Shown: positions 26,990 to 35,850, counted from the stretch's first letter. The stretch: 64,000 nucleotides of DNA from Sphingobacterium multivorum (GCF_039511225.1 NZ_CP154261.1:558001-622000), one strand, 5' to 3'. The notes: generated by a model not told the origin, from the sequence alone. Numbers and translations: made by a program.

Positions 26990-28264
26990 ATGAAGATACA
27001 GCACTATATTACGGGAGCTTTAATGATCGGGCTAGGAATGCAGGGAATTTCCTGTTCTAGTCAGCGAAACCTAAGAGCAGTGAAACTGGGACTTGACAAA
27101 GAATTTGTCCGTACCAATTTGGAAGATGCACATAAACAAATCGCCTATCTTTCCGCATCGATCAATGAATCGGATATGCCGACGACGTATAAAGATGGTA
27201 AATATGTGAATTGGGGGTCAAGTTGGTGGTGTTCGGGATTTTATCCCGGTACAGTGTTATACTTATACGAGTATACCAAGGACGAAAAACTTTTGACGGA
27301 AGCAAAAAGCAAATTAAAAGAACTCGAAAAGGAAAAGAACAACAAGGGAACACATGATTTGGGCTTTATGTTGTACTGCAGCTTTGGTAATGCATTACGC
27401 TTGACGGGAGATTCGGCTGCTTACAAGGAGATTTTAAGTACTGGAGCAGCGTCGTTGGCAACACGTTTCCACGAAGCACCCAAAACTATCCGTTCATGGG
27501 ACGGTGGAAAAAACTGGGATGGGCAGCCTTGGACCTATCCGGTAATCATCGACAATATGATGAACCTGGAGTTTTTGACGGAAGTTTCCAAGATGACAGG
27601 TGATAAGCGCTATCGTGATATCGCTATAACGCATGCAAATACAACAATGGTCAATCACTATCGAAAAGATTATAGTTCCTATCATGTCGTGGATTACAAT
27701 CCAAAAGATGGACGTATTATTTCGAGAAAGACTGCCCAAGGTGCTTTTGACGAGTCTGCATGGGCTAGGGGACAGTCGTGGGGGCTTTATGGCTATACGA
27801 TGATGTACCGCGAGACCGGCGACAAGAAATATCTGGAGCAAGCGCGGCATATTGCGCAGTTTTATCTGAATCATCCCAACCTTCCAAAAGATCTAATTCC
27901 CTATTGGGATATGGACCAAAACAAGCTTACACCGGACAGTAAATATTATAGCCAAAAAGACCTTCGCGATGTGTCGACAGCTTCGGTGACAGCTTCGGCT
28001 TTGCTGGAATTGGCACAATACACAACAGGTAGCGAAAGCCAGCTGTACATTTCTAAAGCTGAACAAATGCTGCGGTCGCTTTCTGCTAAACCCTACAAAG
28101 CAGATTATAAAGAAGCAGGTGGATATATCTTGAAGCATAGTGTGGGTTCAATTCCACATAAAACAGAGGTAGATGTGCCTTTAACCTATGCCGATTACTA
28201 TTATGTAGAGGCCTTGGTGCGGTATGACCGATTGCTCCGTGGAGAAAAGGTAATCAAACCATAA
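26990..28264 (+). CDS. Unsaturated glucuronyl hydrolase, GH88 (copy 2)
   Basis: Second GH88 enzyme, 424 residues from the ATG at 26990. A TTG three codons upstream is in frame, but the ATG is preferred because an AAGGA lies about 10 nt before it and it opens a proper export signal ending GISC (Cys22), possibly a lipoprotein with a weak lipobox. Catalytic aspartates correspond to D123 (GTHDLGFM) and D188 (VIIDNMMNLEFL). It is strongly similar to the gene at 15071 over the whole length, but with a short insertion before the second Asp (DGGKNWDGQPW), which could alter the substrate pocket. Confidence 0.92.
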   Translation: MKIQHYITGALMIGLGMQGISCSSQRNLRAVKLGLDKEFVRTNLEDAHKQIAYLSASINESDMPTTYKDGKYVNWGSSWWCSGFYPGTVLYLYEYTKDEKLLTEAKSKLKELEKEKNNKGTHDLGFMLYCSFGNALRLTGDSAAYKEILSTGAASLATRFHEAPKTIRSWDGGKNWDGQPWTYPVIIDNMMNLEFLTEVSKMTGDKRYRDIAITHANTTMVNHYRKDYSSYHVVDYNPKDGRIISRKTAQGAFDESAWARGQSWGLYGYTMMYRETGDKKYLEQARHIAQFYLNHPNLPKDLIPYWDMDQNKLTPDSKYYSQKDLRDVSTASVTASALLELAQYTTGSESQLYISKAEQMLRSLSAKPYKADYKEAGGYILKHSVGSIPHKTEVDVPLTYADYYYVEALVRYDRLLRGEKVIKP

Positions 28265-28310
28265 CGAGCGGATTCTTGGGTTTTCAACAAAGTTGTTAAC
28301 ATCGTGTGGA

Positions 28311-28344
28311 AAAAGTGAAGTGCGTCTGTACTTCACTTTTTTTT
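28311..28344 (+). terminator. Strong intrinsic terminator closing the PUL
   Basis: A perfect 11-bp stem (AAAAGTGAAGT at 28311-28321, ACTTCACTTTT at 28330-28340; 8-nt loop) ending in a run of eight T residues, 46 bp after the GH88 stop codon. Confidence 0.92.
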
Positions 28345-28517
28345 AAGTGTCTGATCTTATTGGCCAGAAAAACCTTCAGTTTGTTTTCATTGCTGTTGGT
28401 GTTTGCGAAGTCATGAAGGTTTTGTTTATCAGGGTTGCGCTGTATTAGATCGTTTCTCTAGGCTAATTTCTACGACTACGTAAGTTAATAATTGGTTAAC
28501 ATCGGCTCTTATATTAG

Positions 28518-28592
28518 CAGGGGAATAACAGGGGAATAACTAGGGGTTAACAGGGGGTTAACAGGGGTATTACCCCTGTTAACCCCCTGTTA
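28518..28592. repeat. 11-bp tandem repeats ending in a 45-nt palindrome
   Basis: Five contiguous 11-bp units start at 28518: CAGGGGAATAA twice, CTAGGGGTTAA, CAGGGGGTTAA and CAGGGGTATTA. The last units form a perfect inverted repeat with the following DNA: arms 28548-28569 and 28571-28592 (22 bp each) about a single central T at 28570. It sits in the 431-bp gap between the PUL terminator and the DUF6266 gene. It is not a CRISPR, since there are no spacers. Possible roles are a protein-binding array at one-turn phasing, a replication or recombination site, or a very stable RNA hairpin in the DUF6266 leader. Confidence 0.9.
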
Positions 28593-28695
28593 TATCCTTG
28601 TAATAATAGTGTTACCCCGTTTTTAATAGTTAACTTGATATTAACTTAGTGGTCAGTTAGCTATCGTCAATTATAAACAGAAGGAGAGAAGCTTT

Positions 28696-29331
28696 ATGGC
28701 AATTTTAAAAAATGGTCCGAACGGCCCTATTGTTGGGAAATTTGGTTCGGTGAGTGCTTATCTATTGAATGGCCAAAATATCATACGTGGCGGCAAAAGA
28801 AAACGAACGTCTCCGCCCAGTGAGGCAGAACTGTTAAATAGGGAAAAACAGAAAGTTGCTGGTAAGTTTGCTGCATGGAATAAAAGAATTCTTGAATTTG
28901 GCTATCAATATCTAGCGAAAAAAGAAAGTCGTGTAGGGGCTTTCCAATTGGCACAGCGCCACATTTTTAAAGAGACTCTTGAATTGGATGACGAGAACAA
29001 GCCATTCGTTAATCTTGAAAAGCTCGTGCTGTTTTCGGGTCCGCTCACTACGTTATCCAACTGTCAAGTAAGCCTGGATGGCGATCGGATTGATCTTAGC
29101 TGGACTGTAGATGATCAATATAAAAGCAGTATATATAAAATCAATCTGGGACTCATAGGTCTCGATACCGAGTCGCATTTGAGAACCTCCATTGCCAATA
29201 TAAATCAGGGCTCCTGTTCATTACAATTGGAGGGAATAAGCAAGAAAATAGGTGATTACCATGTTTATGTCGGCATATGGGATACACTCGAAGGGGACTT
29301 TTCGAATTCTATTTATTGTGGGGTTATATAG
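28696..29331 (+). CDS. DUF6266 family protein
   Basis: 211-residue protein beginning MAILKNGPNGPIVGKFGSVS, the pattern of DUF6266 proteins (an ILKNG-x-G-x-GK-x-G opening followed by a basic, Pro-containing stretch, here KRKRTSPPSEAE). Two parts are apparent: an N-terminal basic/helical region (about 1-105) and a beta-rich C-terminal region (about 110-211, for example IDLSWTVDD). There is no signal peptide. The family is abundant in Bacteroidota and has no known function. The upstream palindrome array lies about 100 bp before the start codon. Confidence 0.7.
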   Translation: MAILKNGPNGPIVGKFGSVSAYLLNGQNIIRGGKRKRTSPPSEAELLNREKQKVAGKFAAWNKRILEFGYQYLAKKESRVGAFQLAQRHIFKETLELDDENKPFVNLEKLVLFSGPLTTLSNCQVSLDGDRIDLSWTVDDQYKSSIYKINLGLIGLDTESHLRTSIANINQGSCSLQLEGISKKIGDYHVYVGIWDTLEGDFSNSIYCGVI

Positions 29332-29433
29332 TTGTTTCGACGGAATCCATGAGGTGGATTAGAAAAGTGTTATACTCAAAGATAAAATTAGTGACAAGGC
29401 TTTATAATTTAAAGCTTTGCCATTTTGAGATTA

Positions 29434-30120
29434 TTATTCAACGATAATACTTATGCCAGCGATGTTGGCCTTGTATTTGATTTTTTCGATCAAAACATAG
29501 TAGCTCTAATTACGCAGCAGGAACTCATCCTCTTTGACAACTTCTTCTTTATTGGATTGGTTGACCAGAAGTAGGGTGCCTGCCTCAGATTTAACACAGA
29601 TATCAATGAGACGGCGACTATATAGATGAAGATGGCTGTCGACATATCGTTTTTCCTTCTCGTTGAAATGCTCTAGGCTTTTTAGCTTTTTCTTACGGCC
29701 ATGTCCACCTTTATTAAATGTCGTGGCTTTTTGCAAACGATGCCGCGCACTTTGAATAGCCATCAGTCTATAAAGAAATTCTTCCTTGTTACCGATCTGA
29801 TAATTGTCGCGGTCAATATTGACGGTAATTGGGTATTCGACAGATAACGAGGCCTCAGCGATGATATGTTCTTTCAACTCATGCTGTTTTTTCGGTAGAT
29901 CTAGTGCTAGGAATAAGAAAATTTTGCCTTTCACGATCTTGATCGAACTCGTACAGATTTTAATCTGGCCTACCAATGTATGTTGTAGCAGCACCCGTTT
30001 ATCCGATCTGTCCCTCCCTAGATATGTGCGAAAGGGTATTTTGAATAATTTAAGTTTAAAATCGCGGCCTTTTTCATCATTGCTTAGTTTTACCTAATCA
30101 CCCGAGAAGGGGATAGGCAT
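29434..30120 (-). pseudogene. Degenerate TnpB-like (IS605 OrfB / RuvC nuclease) remnant
   Basis: An open minus-strand stretch of 162 codons (29506-29994) extends in frame on both sides through stop codons. After the TAG at 29506-29508 the frame reads SYYVLIEKIKYKAN ... SIIVE to a TAA at 29434-29436. The TAG sits where TnpB-like proteins have W in an RNWSYYxL motif, so it is probably a TGG-to-TAG change. Upstream, beyond a TAG at 30094-30096, the frame continues to an ATG at 30118-30120. Typical TnpB-like features remain: GGHGRKKKLKSLE, EKEKRYVDSHLHLYSRRLID and IKYKA. The N-terminal part, the C-terminal zinc finger and the last RuvC motif are absent. No IS ends were recognised. The family assignment is from pattern recognition only. 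Confidence 0.65.
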
Positions 30121-30208
30121 ATCTTTTTTATAGTTGCGCAATGTTTGTTATGCTGTTTGCTATGTAGACCGGATTTTGGTATGTGCCTCTAAAGAAAAAA
30201 AAGACATC

Positions 30209-30639
30209 ATGCATATCGGTCACAATATCAAACGTATCCGTGAGATACAGGGGATAAAGCAGGAGGCTTTTGGTCAGCTCTGCCGTAATAGGTATTCACA
30301 GCAGCGTATTTCGGACTTTGAAAATATGGTCGCTCTGGATGAGCCACTGTTGGATGAACTGGCGACAGCATTAGGAGTAACATCTGATTTTCGTAAAGTC
30401 TTTTAAGGATGAAAATGTAATTTTACCATATACAGAATAATAGTAATTCGACCTTCAATGATAATCCAATAGGCCCAAACTCTCAGCCTACATTTAATTA
30501 TGACGGTTCAGAAAAATTGGTCGCTCTTTTAGAAAAATTTATTGAGGAAGATCGGATCAAAACGCAATCTATCGCTGATCTCAGCAAGGCTGTACTCGAT
30601 CTCGCTGCCGAGGTCAAGAAATTAAAGGAAGAGAAGTAG
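30209..30639 (+). pseudogene. XRE-family regulator broken by two frameshifts
   Basis: The ATG at 30209 starts an XRE helix-turn-helix (MHIGHNIKRIREIQGIKQEA ... SQQRISDFEN), which stops at codon 66 (30404-30406). Reading on by frame: in +1, VKSFKDENVILPYTE continues the protein, then in +2 QNNSNSTFNDNPIG leads into a C-terminal helix (EKLVALLEKFIEEDR ... VKKLKEEK) ending at TAG 30637-30639. This rebuilds the usual ~140-residue Bacteroidota XRE protein with a C-terminal helical tail. Two single-base-type shifts (near 30390 and 30434) break it. The 65-residue HTH fragment could still be made and bind DNA, but without its probable oligomerisation tail. Confidence 0.75.
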
Positions 30640-30801
30640 CGATCATTTTAAAAGTTGGGTAAGGTTGATATTTCGTGAGCTTTTGTTAGATATTAAAGTT
30701 TTACTATCTCAAGAGATATTTGTAAAGATAATAGGGAAGAGGTTATGGCTATAATAGTCTCAATTCAGGAACTTACGAAATATATAGCCCACGGTTTTGG
30801 C

Positions 30802-31545
30802 TTATAGGAGCCGTATATTTTTTTGTCTAATCTTTTTCCTCTTTGGATATTGTGTACTCAGTTCATCAAGCACTGATCTAGACGCGAGTTTCCATACAAA
30901 ACCTCTATAGGGCTCTCCACTTCTAATAGCCCTCGAGATATATGTTCCATTATAACGACCAGGATCCTTTTTCGCACTAGCAATGGAAGGAAATGTCTGG
31001 AGGACCTTGCCATTGTTATCGCATCTGTTTACCGGTTTCCAAATAGCAAAATTGGGTCTAACAATTTCGGGCATTTTGTTGATCCTAGCGGGGTCAATTC
31101 TGTTTTGTTCTAATGTACGATATCGTTTTTCACTTCGGGTTAACATCTCCAGATTATTCAAACGGCAATTCAGGCCATCATTGTCAATTGGACTTATTAT
31201 TATATCGTCATGATCCTGAAGGTCCAATCCCTTGAATGTAAAAAAAACGAGTCTGCGCACGATGAGGTAATGCGACTCGGATTCATTTGCCAAGGTAACA
31301 TGCAATATGTTAACATGGTCGTCCATAGATGCATTGTAATGCTTCTTTACGCTCTGTTTCAATATTCTTCCTTTTACAAATTGGGTTCCACAACGACTAT
31401 GGGGCACAGTTCTGTCTAATGAACGTACCCTGCCTAAATTAGACACCTGATAGTATCCCTCAAATTTCTTAATATCCATCCAGATTTCCCGAGGAAGGTT
31501 GGGTGTAGTTATATCCTGATAGGGGTAAACGACCAAAGTTTCCAT
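30802..31545 (-). CDS. NUMOD4-domain protein, homing-endonuclease-like
   Basis: The frame opens at 31620, but the ATG at 31545 (METLVVYPYQD) is the better start, since the extra 25 residues are hydrophobic and not conserved in such proteins; the product is 247 residues. NUMOD4 is clear (EIWMDIKKFEGYYQVSNLGR, VRSLDRT). The middle region resembles an HNH domain but lacks a clear His-Asn-His set (it reads PIDNDGLNCRLNNLEML where HNH proteins have HIDGN). The C-terminal ~55 residues resemble the DNA-binding repeat of intron-encoded nucleases (TFPSIASAKKDPGRYNGTYI). It is probably a free-standing homing-endonuclease relative, possibly catalytically inactive. Confidence 0.75.
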   Translation of the reverse strand: METLVVYPYQDITTPNLPREIWMDIKKFEGYYQVSNLGRVRSLDRTVPHSRCGTQFVKGRILKQSVKKHYNASMDDHVNILHVTLANESESHYLIVRRLVFFTFKGLDLQDHDDIIISPIDNDGLNCRLNNLEMLTRSEKRYRTLEQNRIDPARINKMPEIVRPNFAIWKPVNRCDNNGKVLQTFPSIASAKKDPGRYNGTYISRAIRSGEPYRGFVWKLASRSVLDELSTQYPKRKKIRQKNIRLL

Positions 31546-31781
31546 ATGTTCTAAGATAGTTAATTTGATAATTATACAAGCGAAAAATAAAATGCAAAAT
31601 ATTCGCTGATACAGATGCAAAAAGTAATTTACTGTTGAATAATATATTCTTTCTAGGTATTTATCAATTTCAAATAAATTTTTTGCTCTTTTTTAGTAAA
31701 TAATATTTTGGTCTTCTATTGATAATTAATTGATTAAAAAGTATTTTTACAATAAATTATTAACGCCATGCTATTAGAATT

Positions 31782-34700
31782 ATGAAAAGTATATCTAAAC
31801 TGATTTCTTTCTTATTGCTGTATTTGTTTTCAGTTAGCCAATTGTTTGCACAAGATTTGACTTTCACTAGCTATAGTAACCAAAGTGAAATTTCGGCTAC
31901 AGGAAGTATTATCTTAAAGCCCGGGTTTCATATCCCTACGGGACAAAATGTCCGAATATATATTACAGGTATTCCTTCACAGCCCTTAAATGCTTCCTTG
32001 AGTGCAAATCAGAATTATATAGTTACCAATACTTTTCGGAAAGCTTATACAACTATCCCTACTAATCCAACAACAAACGATTTTATTCAGGAAGTAGCTT
32101 ATTTTGATGGTCTTGGAAGGCAGATTCAGACTGTGACAACTAAGGCTAGTCCTACTTTTAAGGATATTGTTGAGCCGCAGGAATATGATGGGTTTGGGCG
32201 AGAATCAAAAAAGTATCTGCCCTATTCATCTGCGGAAACACCTGGGGCATTTAAAGCTTCAGTTTATATTGCTCAGGCAGCTTTCTACAATACACCTCCT
32301 TCTGGTGTAGCGGGGAGTCCCCATCCTTTTTCTTTAACGGTATTTGAAAATTCCCCTTTAAACAGGGAGTTGGAACAGGGAGCTCCCGGTGCATTTTGGC
32401 AGCCTCAAAATACAAACATTACAGGGTCTGGCCATACAATTAAGAAAGAGTATAGTACCAATAATACAACAGCATTTACAGATGTTGCAAATACAAAACG
32501 GGTAAACTTGTATGGTGTTTCACTTTCTACAGATGGAGTTCCTAGCCTTACTATAAATGGCGCTTACGGTGCAGGACAATTATATGTCTATGTTACCAAA
32601 GATGAAAATTGGATAGCTTCTGACGGTCGTGCAGGAACAAAGGAAGAGTATGTAGATAAGGAGGGTAGGACGGTATTAAAAAGAGTCTTTAACAAAAAGA
32701 ATGATGGGGGCATTGAAATGCTTTCGACCTATTTTGTTTTTGATGACTTTGGGGATTTGACGTATGTACTGACTCCGGGAAGAATAGGCGTGTTCGATCC
32801 TGACGGAGCTACGCTCCCTACTGCCACTCAATTAAATGACTTTTGCTATCAATATCGGTTTGACGGAAGGCGTAGGATGGTGGAGAAAAAAGTTCCAGGA
32901 AAAGATGTTGAATACCTCGTCTATAATAAAAACGATCAGGTGGTCTTGACGCAAGATGGCATCCAGCGCGCTAAAAGCCCAAAGGAATGGACTTTTACGA
33001 AGTATGATGCCTTTTCGAGAGTCGTTATGTCTGGAAAATATACCACCACACTGACTTTAAGAACAGATGTACAAGCCTTGGTTGATGGATATACCGTTTT
33101 ATGGGAAAGTCCGCTGAATACAAATCCATCTGGATATGCCAATACTTCATTTCCATCTGGAAATGGAGCAGAAGTATATAGCTATGTATATTATGACAAT
33201 TATGATCTGCCATCCGATTGCCCTGCAGAGTGGAAGACTTTGGCTTCTTCCTATTCTAAAATGATAAAAAGTCTACGGACAGCCACAAAAACCAAGATAC
33301 TTGGTACGACAAGTTATTTGTGGAGTGTGGAATATTATGATGATTATGGCCGGGTAACGAGGACTAACGCACAGCATCAACATGGAGGAAACGATATTGT
33401 TGAAAATACTTATAATTTTCCTGGAGAGTTAGCTGAATCTAAAAGGACGCATACAAAGGGAAGTACGACTACAATTATTAAAGAACGAAATGAGTATGAT
33501 CATCAAGGGCGCTTGATCAATACTTATCATCAGGTGAATAGCCAACCTGAGGTGTTGTTGTTATCCAATGCATATAATGAGGTAGGAACATTAATTACCA
33601 AAAAGCTGCATTCAGAGAATGGAGGCGGAAATTTTTTACAAAAGTTAGATTACCTACATAATATTCGCGGCTGGCTCACTTCAATCAATGGGACTTCCTT
33701 GAATGCGACAGAGAATGACTTATTTGGCCTCGATATAAAATATACAGATGACGATCGGCAATTAAAGGTTTATCCTGGTCAGTATAATGGTAATATTTCA
33801 GAGGTGATTTGGAATTCAAGCCGTACCAATAAATTGCGTGGTTATGCATTTAAATACGATAATGCATACCGTCTTCTTGCAGCAGATTTCAGAGCTTTCG
33901 GGACAAACTGGACCGCTGACCCAGAAAATAATAGATTTACAGAGGGAGATATTGCTTACGATAAGATGGGTAATATTTTGCAGCTCAAACGCAACGGTAC
34001 GATCAGTGCAACTGCATTCGGCGTTATGGATGATCTAACATATACGTATGCTGGAAATAAATTGCTTAAGGTGGATGAAAAATCAACCGGAAATAGATCG
34101 TACGGTTTTAAAGAACCAACACCTACGGCAAGTGATGAATTCACCTACGATGTTAATGGAAATCTTAAGACAGATATTAACAAAGGAATTACAGCTGTAT
34201 CCTATAACTACTTAAACTTACCTGAGCAAGTTACGATCGGAGGAAATAACATTATTTATCAGTATGATGCCTCGGGTATAAAGCTTAACAAGACCGCAGG
34301 TTCAAACATTACTAACTATATTAATGGTATACATTATATTGGAGATCAGATTAATTTTATTCAGACTGCGGAGGGTAGGATCTTGCGTTCGCCAAGTACT
34401 GGACTTTATTCCTATGAATATCAGGTCAAAGATCATCAAGATAATGTTCGATTAGCATTTGACAAGGATCCAAGCACATCAAAAGCACGGATCATCCAGG
34501 AAGATAGCTATTATCCATTTGGGTTGACTTTCAATTCCTTTACTTCGGGAGACAGAAATAAGTATCTTTTCCAAAAGCAGGAATTTCAGGATGAATATGG
34601 ACTGAATTGGTCACAGTTCAAATGGCGCATGCATGATCCTGCGATAGGAAGATTCACCAGCATTGACCCGCTGGCTACAGATTATACGCATAATAGCCCA

Positions 34701-35375
34701 TATGCTTTCTCTGAAAACCGTGTGATTAATGGGGTTGAATTGGAGGGGTTGGAATTCGCAGGTATGAGCTATAGTTATAATGGTAATGCCATGAAGGCAA
34801 TTACTGCTAGTGCTCAGAGATCGACCCAGACAGAAACAGAGAAAAAACAGGATGCGGCCTTCCTTATAGATGTTATGCCTTTCATTGGTGATGCGAAAGG
34901 CTTTATTGAGGTTTTTACTGGAAGAGATTTAGTTTCTGGGCAAAAATTAAGTGCTGGTAATAGATTGCTTGGGATGGTATTCTTGTCTGAGGCAAGAAGC
35001 ATAAATAAGGTGGCAGAAGTCGTCAAAGATGCGAGCAAAGTAGCTAGGGCTGAAGAAAAAATCATGGATGCTACAGCCAATCGTGTAAAACCAAGAAAGG
35101 CAACTCTAGCTAAAGTTGCAGAGAATCAACCTAAGAATGCGAAAGGTGAAATGCTAGATCCCAATACTGGTCAAGTGTTAGATCCCCAAAAAACTGATTT
35201 GGGACATAAGCCTGGCCAGGAATGGAAGACAAGAAAGAAAATGCATCAAGCTAAAGGTAGTACCAGAAAAGAGGTAATTGAAGCAGAAAATGATCCAAAT
35301 TTATACCAATATGAGGATCGATCAAATAATAGAAGCCATAAATATGAAAAAAAAGATGACAGCAAAAAAAACTAA
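31782..35375 (+). CDS. RHS polymorphic toxin: DUF6443, RHS core, pretoxin-TG, GH-E nuclease
   Basis: Exported 1197-residue toxin. Signal peptide (LLLYLFSVSQLFAQ), a short SIILKPGFHIP motif, DUF6443 (about 95-240, VAYFDGLGRQIQTV), YD/RHS repeats, and the RHS core (about 885-990: YYPFGLTFNS, WRMHDPAIGRFTSIDPLA, NSPYAFSENRVIN). The variable tip begins at about 995. A pretoxin-TG segment (about 1027-1075, DVMPFIGDAKGFIEVFTGRD) precedes a nuclease of the HNH/endonuclease VII GH-E type, with G-H1142 in DLGHKPGQEW and NRSHKYE at 1183-1189 giving the family's conserved Gly, His and Glu. All three are intact, so the toxin is probably active on DNA or RNA. The 3' end overlaps the ankyrin gene. Confidence 0.9.
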   Translation: MKSISKLISFLLLYLFSVSQLFAQDLTFTSYSNQSEISATGSIILKPGFHIPTGQNVRIYITGIPSQPLNASLSANQNYIVTNTFRKAYTTIPTNPTTNDFIQEVAYFDGLGRQIQTVTTKASPTFKDIVEPQEYDGFGRESKKYLPYSSAETPGAFKASVYIAQAAFYNTPPSGVAGSPHPFSLTVFENSPLNRELEQGAPGAFWQPQNTNITGSGHTIKKEYSTNNTTAFTDVANTKRVNLYGVSLSTDGVPSLTINGAYGAGQLYVYVTKDENWIASDGRAGTKEEYVDKEGRTVLKRVFNKKNDGGIEMLSTYFVFDDFGDLTYVLTPGRIGVFDPDGATLPTATQLNDFCYQYRFDGRRRMVEKKVPGKDVEYLVYNKNDQVVLTQDGIQRAKSPKEWTFTKYDAFSRVVMSGKYTTTLTLRTDVQALVDGYTVLWESPLNTNPSGYANTSFPSGNGAEVYSYVYYDNYDLPSDCPAEWKTLASSYSKMIKSLRTATKTKILGTTSYLWSVEYYDDYGRVTRTNAQHQHGGNDIVENTYNFPGELAESKRTHTKGSTTTIIKERNEYDHQGRLINTYHQVNSQPEVLLLSNAYNEVGTLITKKLHSENGGGNFLQKLDYLHNIRGWLTSINGTSLNATENDLFGLDIKYTDDDRQLKVYPGQYNGNISEVIWNSSRTNKLRGYAFKYDNAYRLLAADFRAFGTNWTADPENNRFTEGDIAYDKMGNILQLKRNGTISATAFGVMDDLTYTYAGNKLLKVDEKSTGNRSYGFKEPTPTASDEFTYDVNGNLKTDINKGITAVSYNYLNLPEQVTIGGNNIIYQYDASGIKLNKTAGSNITNYINGIHYIGDQINFIQTAEGRILRSPSTGLYSYEYQVKDHQDNVRLAFDKDPSTSKARIIQEDSYYPFGLTFNSFTSGDRNKYLFQKQEFQDEYGLNWSQFKWRMHDPAIGRFTSIDPLATDYTHNSPYAFSENRVINGVELEGLEFAGMSYSYNGNAMKAITASAQRSTQTETEKKQDAAFLIDVMPFIGDAKGFIEVFTGRDLVSGQKLSAGNRLLGMVFLSEARSINKVAEVVKDASKVARAEEKIMDATANRVKPRKATLAKVAENQPKNAKGEMLDPNTGQVLDPQKTDLGHKPGQEWKTRKKMHQAKGSTRKEVIEAENDPNLYQYEDRSNNRSHKYEKKDDSKKN

Positions 35376-35850
35376 CGATCAAATATTTCAAAACTTGGTC
35401 GATCTAATTTATAAAAACGACCAAAGCAAAATGGACGGCTTATTAAGAGATGGTTTTAATATTAAGCAAGTTGATAGTGATGGTAGAACAGCTTTATATT
35501 ACGCTGTACTTGACGATAACCCTGCTTTGGTAAAATTCTTTTGTAGTAAAGGATTTGATGTCAATGTACAAGATAATTTAGGCTGGACGCCGTTACATCA
35601 TTGTGCGCAAAATTATCAAACTGAAATTGCAAAAATACTTATTGAAAATGGTGCAGAAGTCGATATTAAGGATAATTACGGGAATACGGCTTTATTTCGG
35701 GCTACATTTGCTTCACAAGGTAAAGGAGATATGATCAGATTGTTACTGGAACACGGAGCCAATCGAGATAGTAAAAATAATGCAGGTGTGAGCCCACTGC
35801 AACTTGCAAACACAATTGCGAATTATAATGTCCAGCAATTTTTTGAATGA
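35344..35850 (+). CDS. Ankyrin-repeat protein, probable immunity to the RHS GH-E toxin
   Basis: 168 residues from the ATG at 35344 (an alternative ATG lies 12 bp downstream). The start overlaps the last 32 bp of the toxin gene, so the two are translationally coupled. It contains about four ankyrin repeats (DGRTALYYAVLDDNPALVKF, LGWTPLHHCAQNYQTEIAKI, YGNTALFRATFASQGKGDMI, NAGVSPLQLANTI). Ankyrin proteins are known immunity partners in polymorphic toxin loci. It has no signal peptide, so it should act in the cytoplasm where a nuclease toxin would be met. A near-duplicate lies at 39260. Confidence 0.85.
   Translation: MKKKMTAKKTNDQIFQNLVDLIYKNDQSKMDGLLRDGFNIKQVDSDGRTALYYAVLDDNPALVKFFCSKGFDVNVQDNLGWTPLHHCAQNYQTEIAKILIENGAEVDIKDNYGNTALFRATFASQGKGDMIRLLLEHGANRDSKNNAGVSPLQLANTIANYNVQQFFE

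Noticed and set aside
26981..28264. TTG at 26981 as the GH88 copy 2 start
   Set aside because: No ribosome-binding site is properly spaced before it; the ATG at 26990 gives a clean export signal.
28518..28592. CRISPR-like repeat array
   Set aside because: Units are only 11 bp, contiguous and without spacers, and no cas genes are nearby.
29506..29994. Intact novel minus-strand gene of 162 codons
   Set aside because: The protein continues in frame beyond the stops on both sides with TnpB-like motifs, so it is a fragment of a dead gene.
30697..30716. Short palindrome TATCTCAAGAGATA as an operator
   Set aside because: Fourteen bp in AT-rich DNA with no promoter or gene start nearby; likely by chance.
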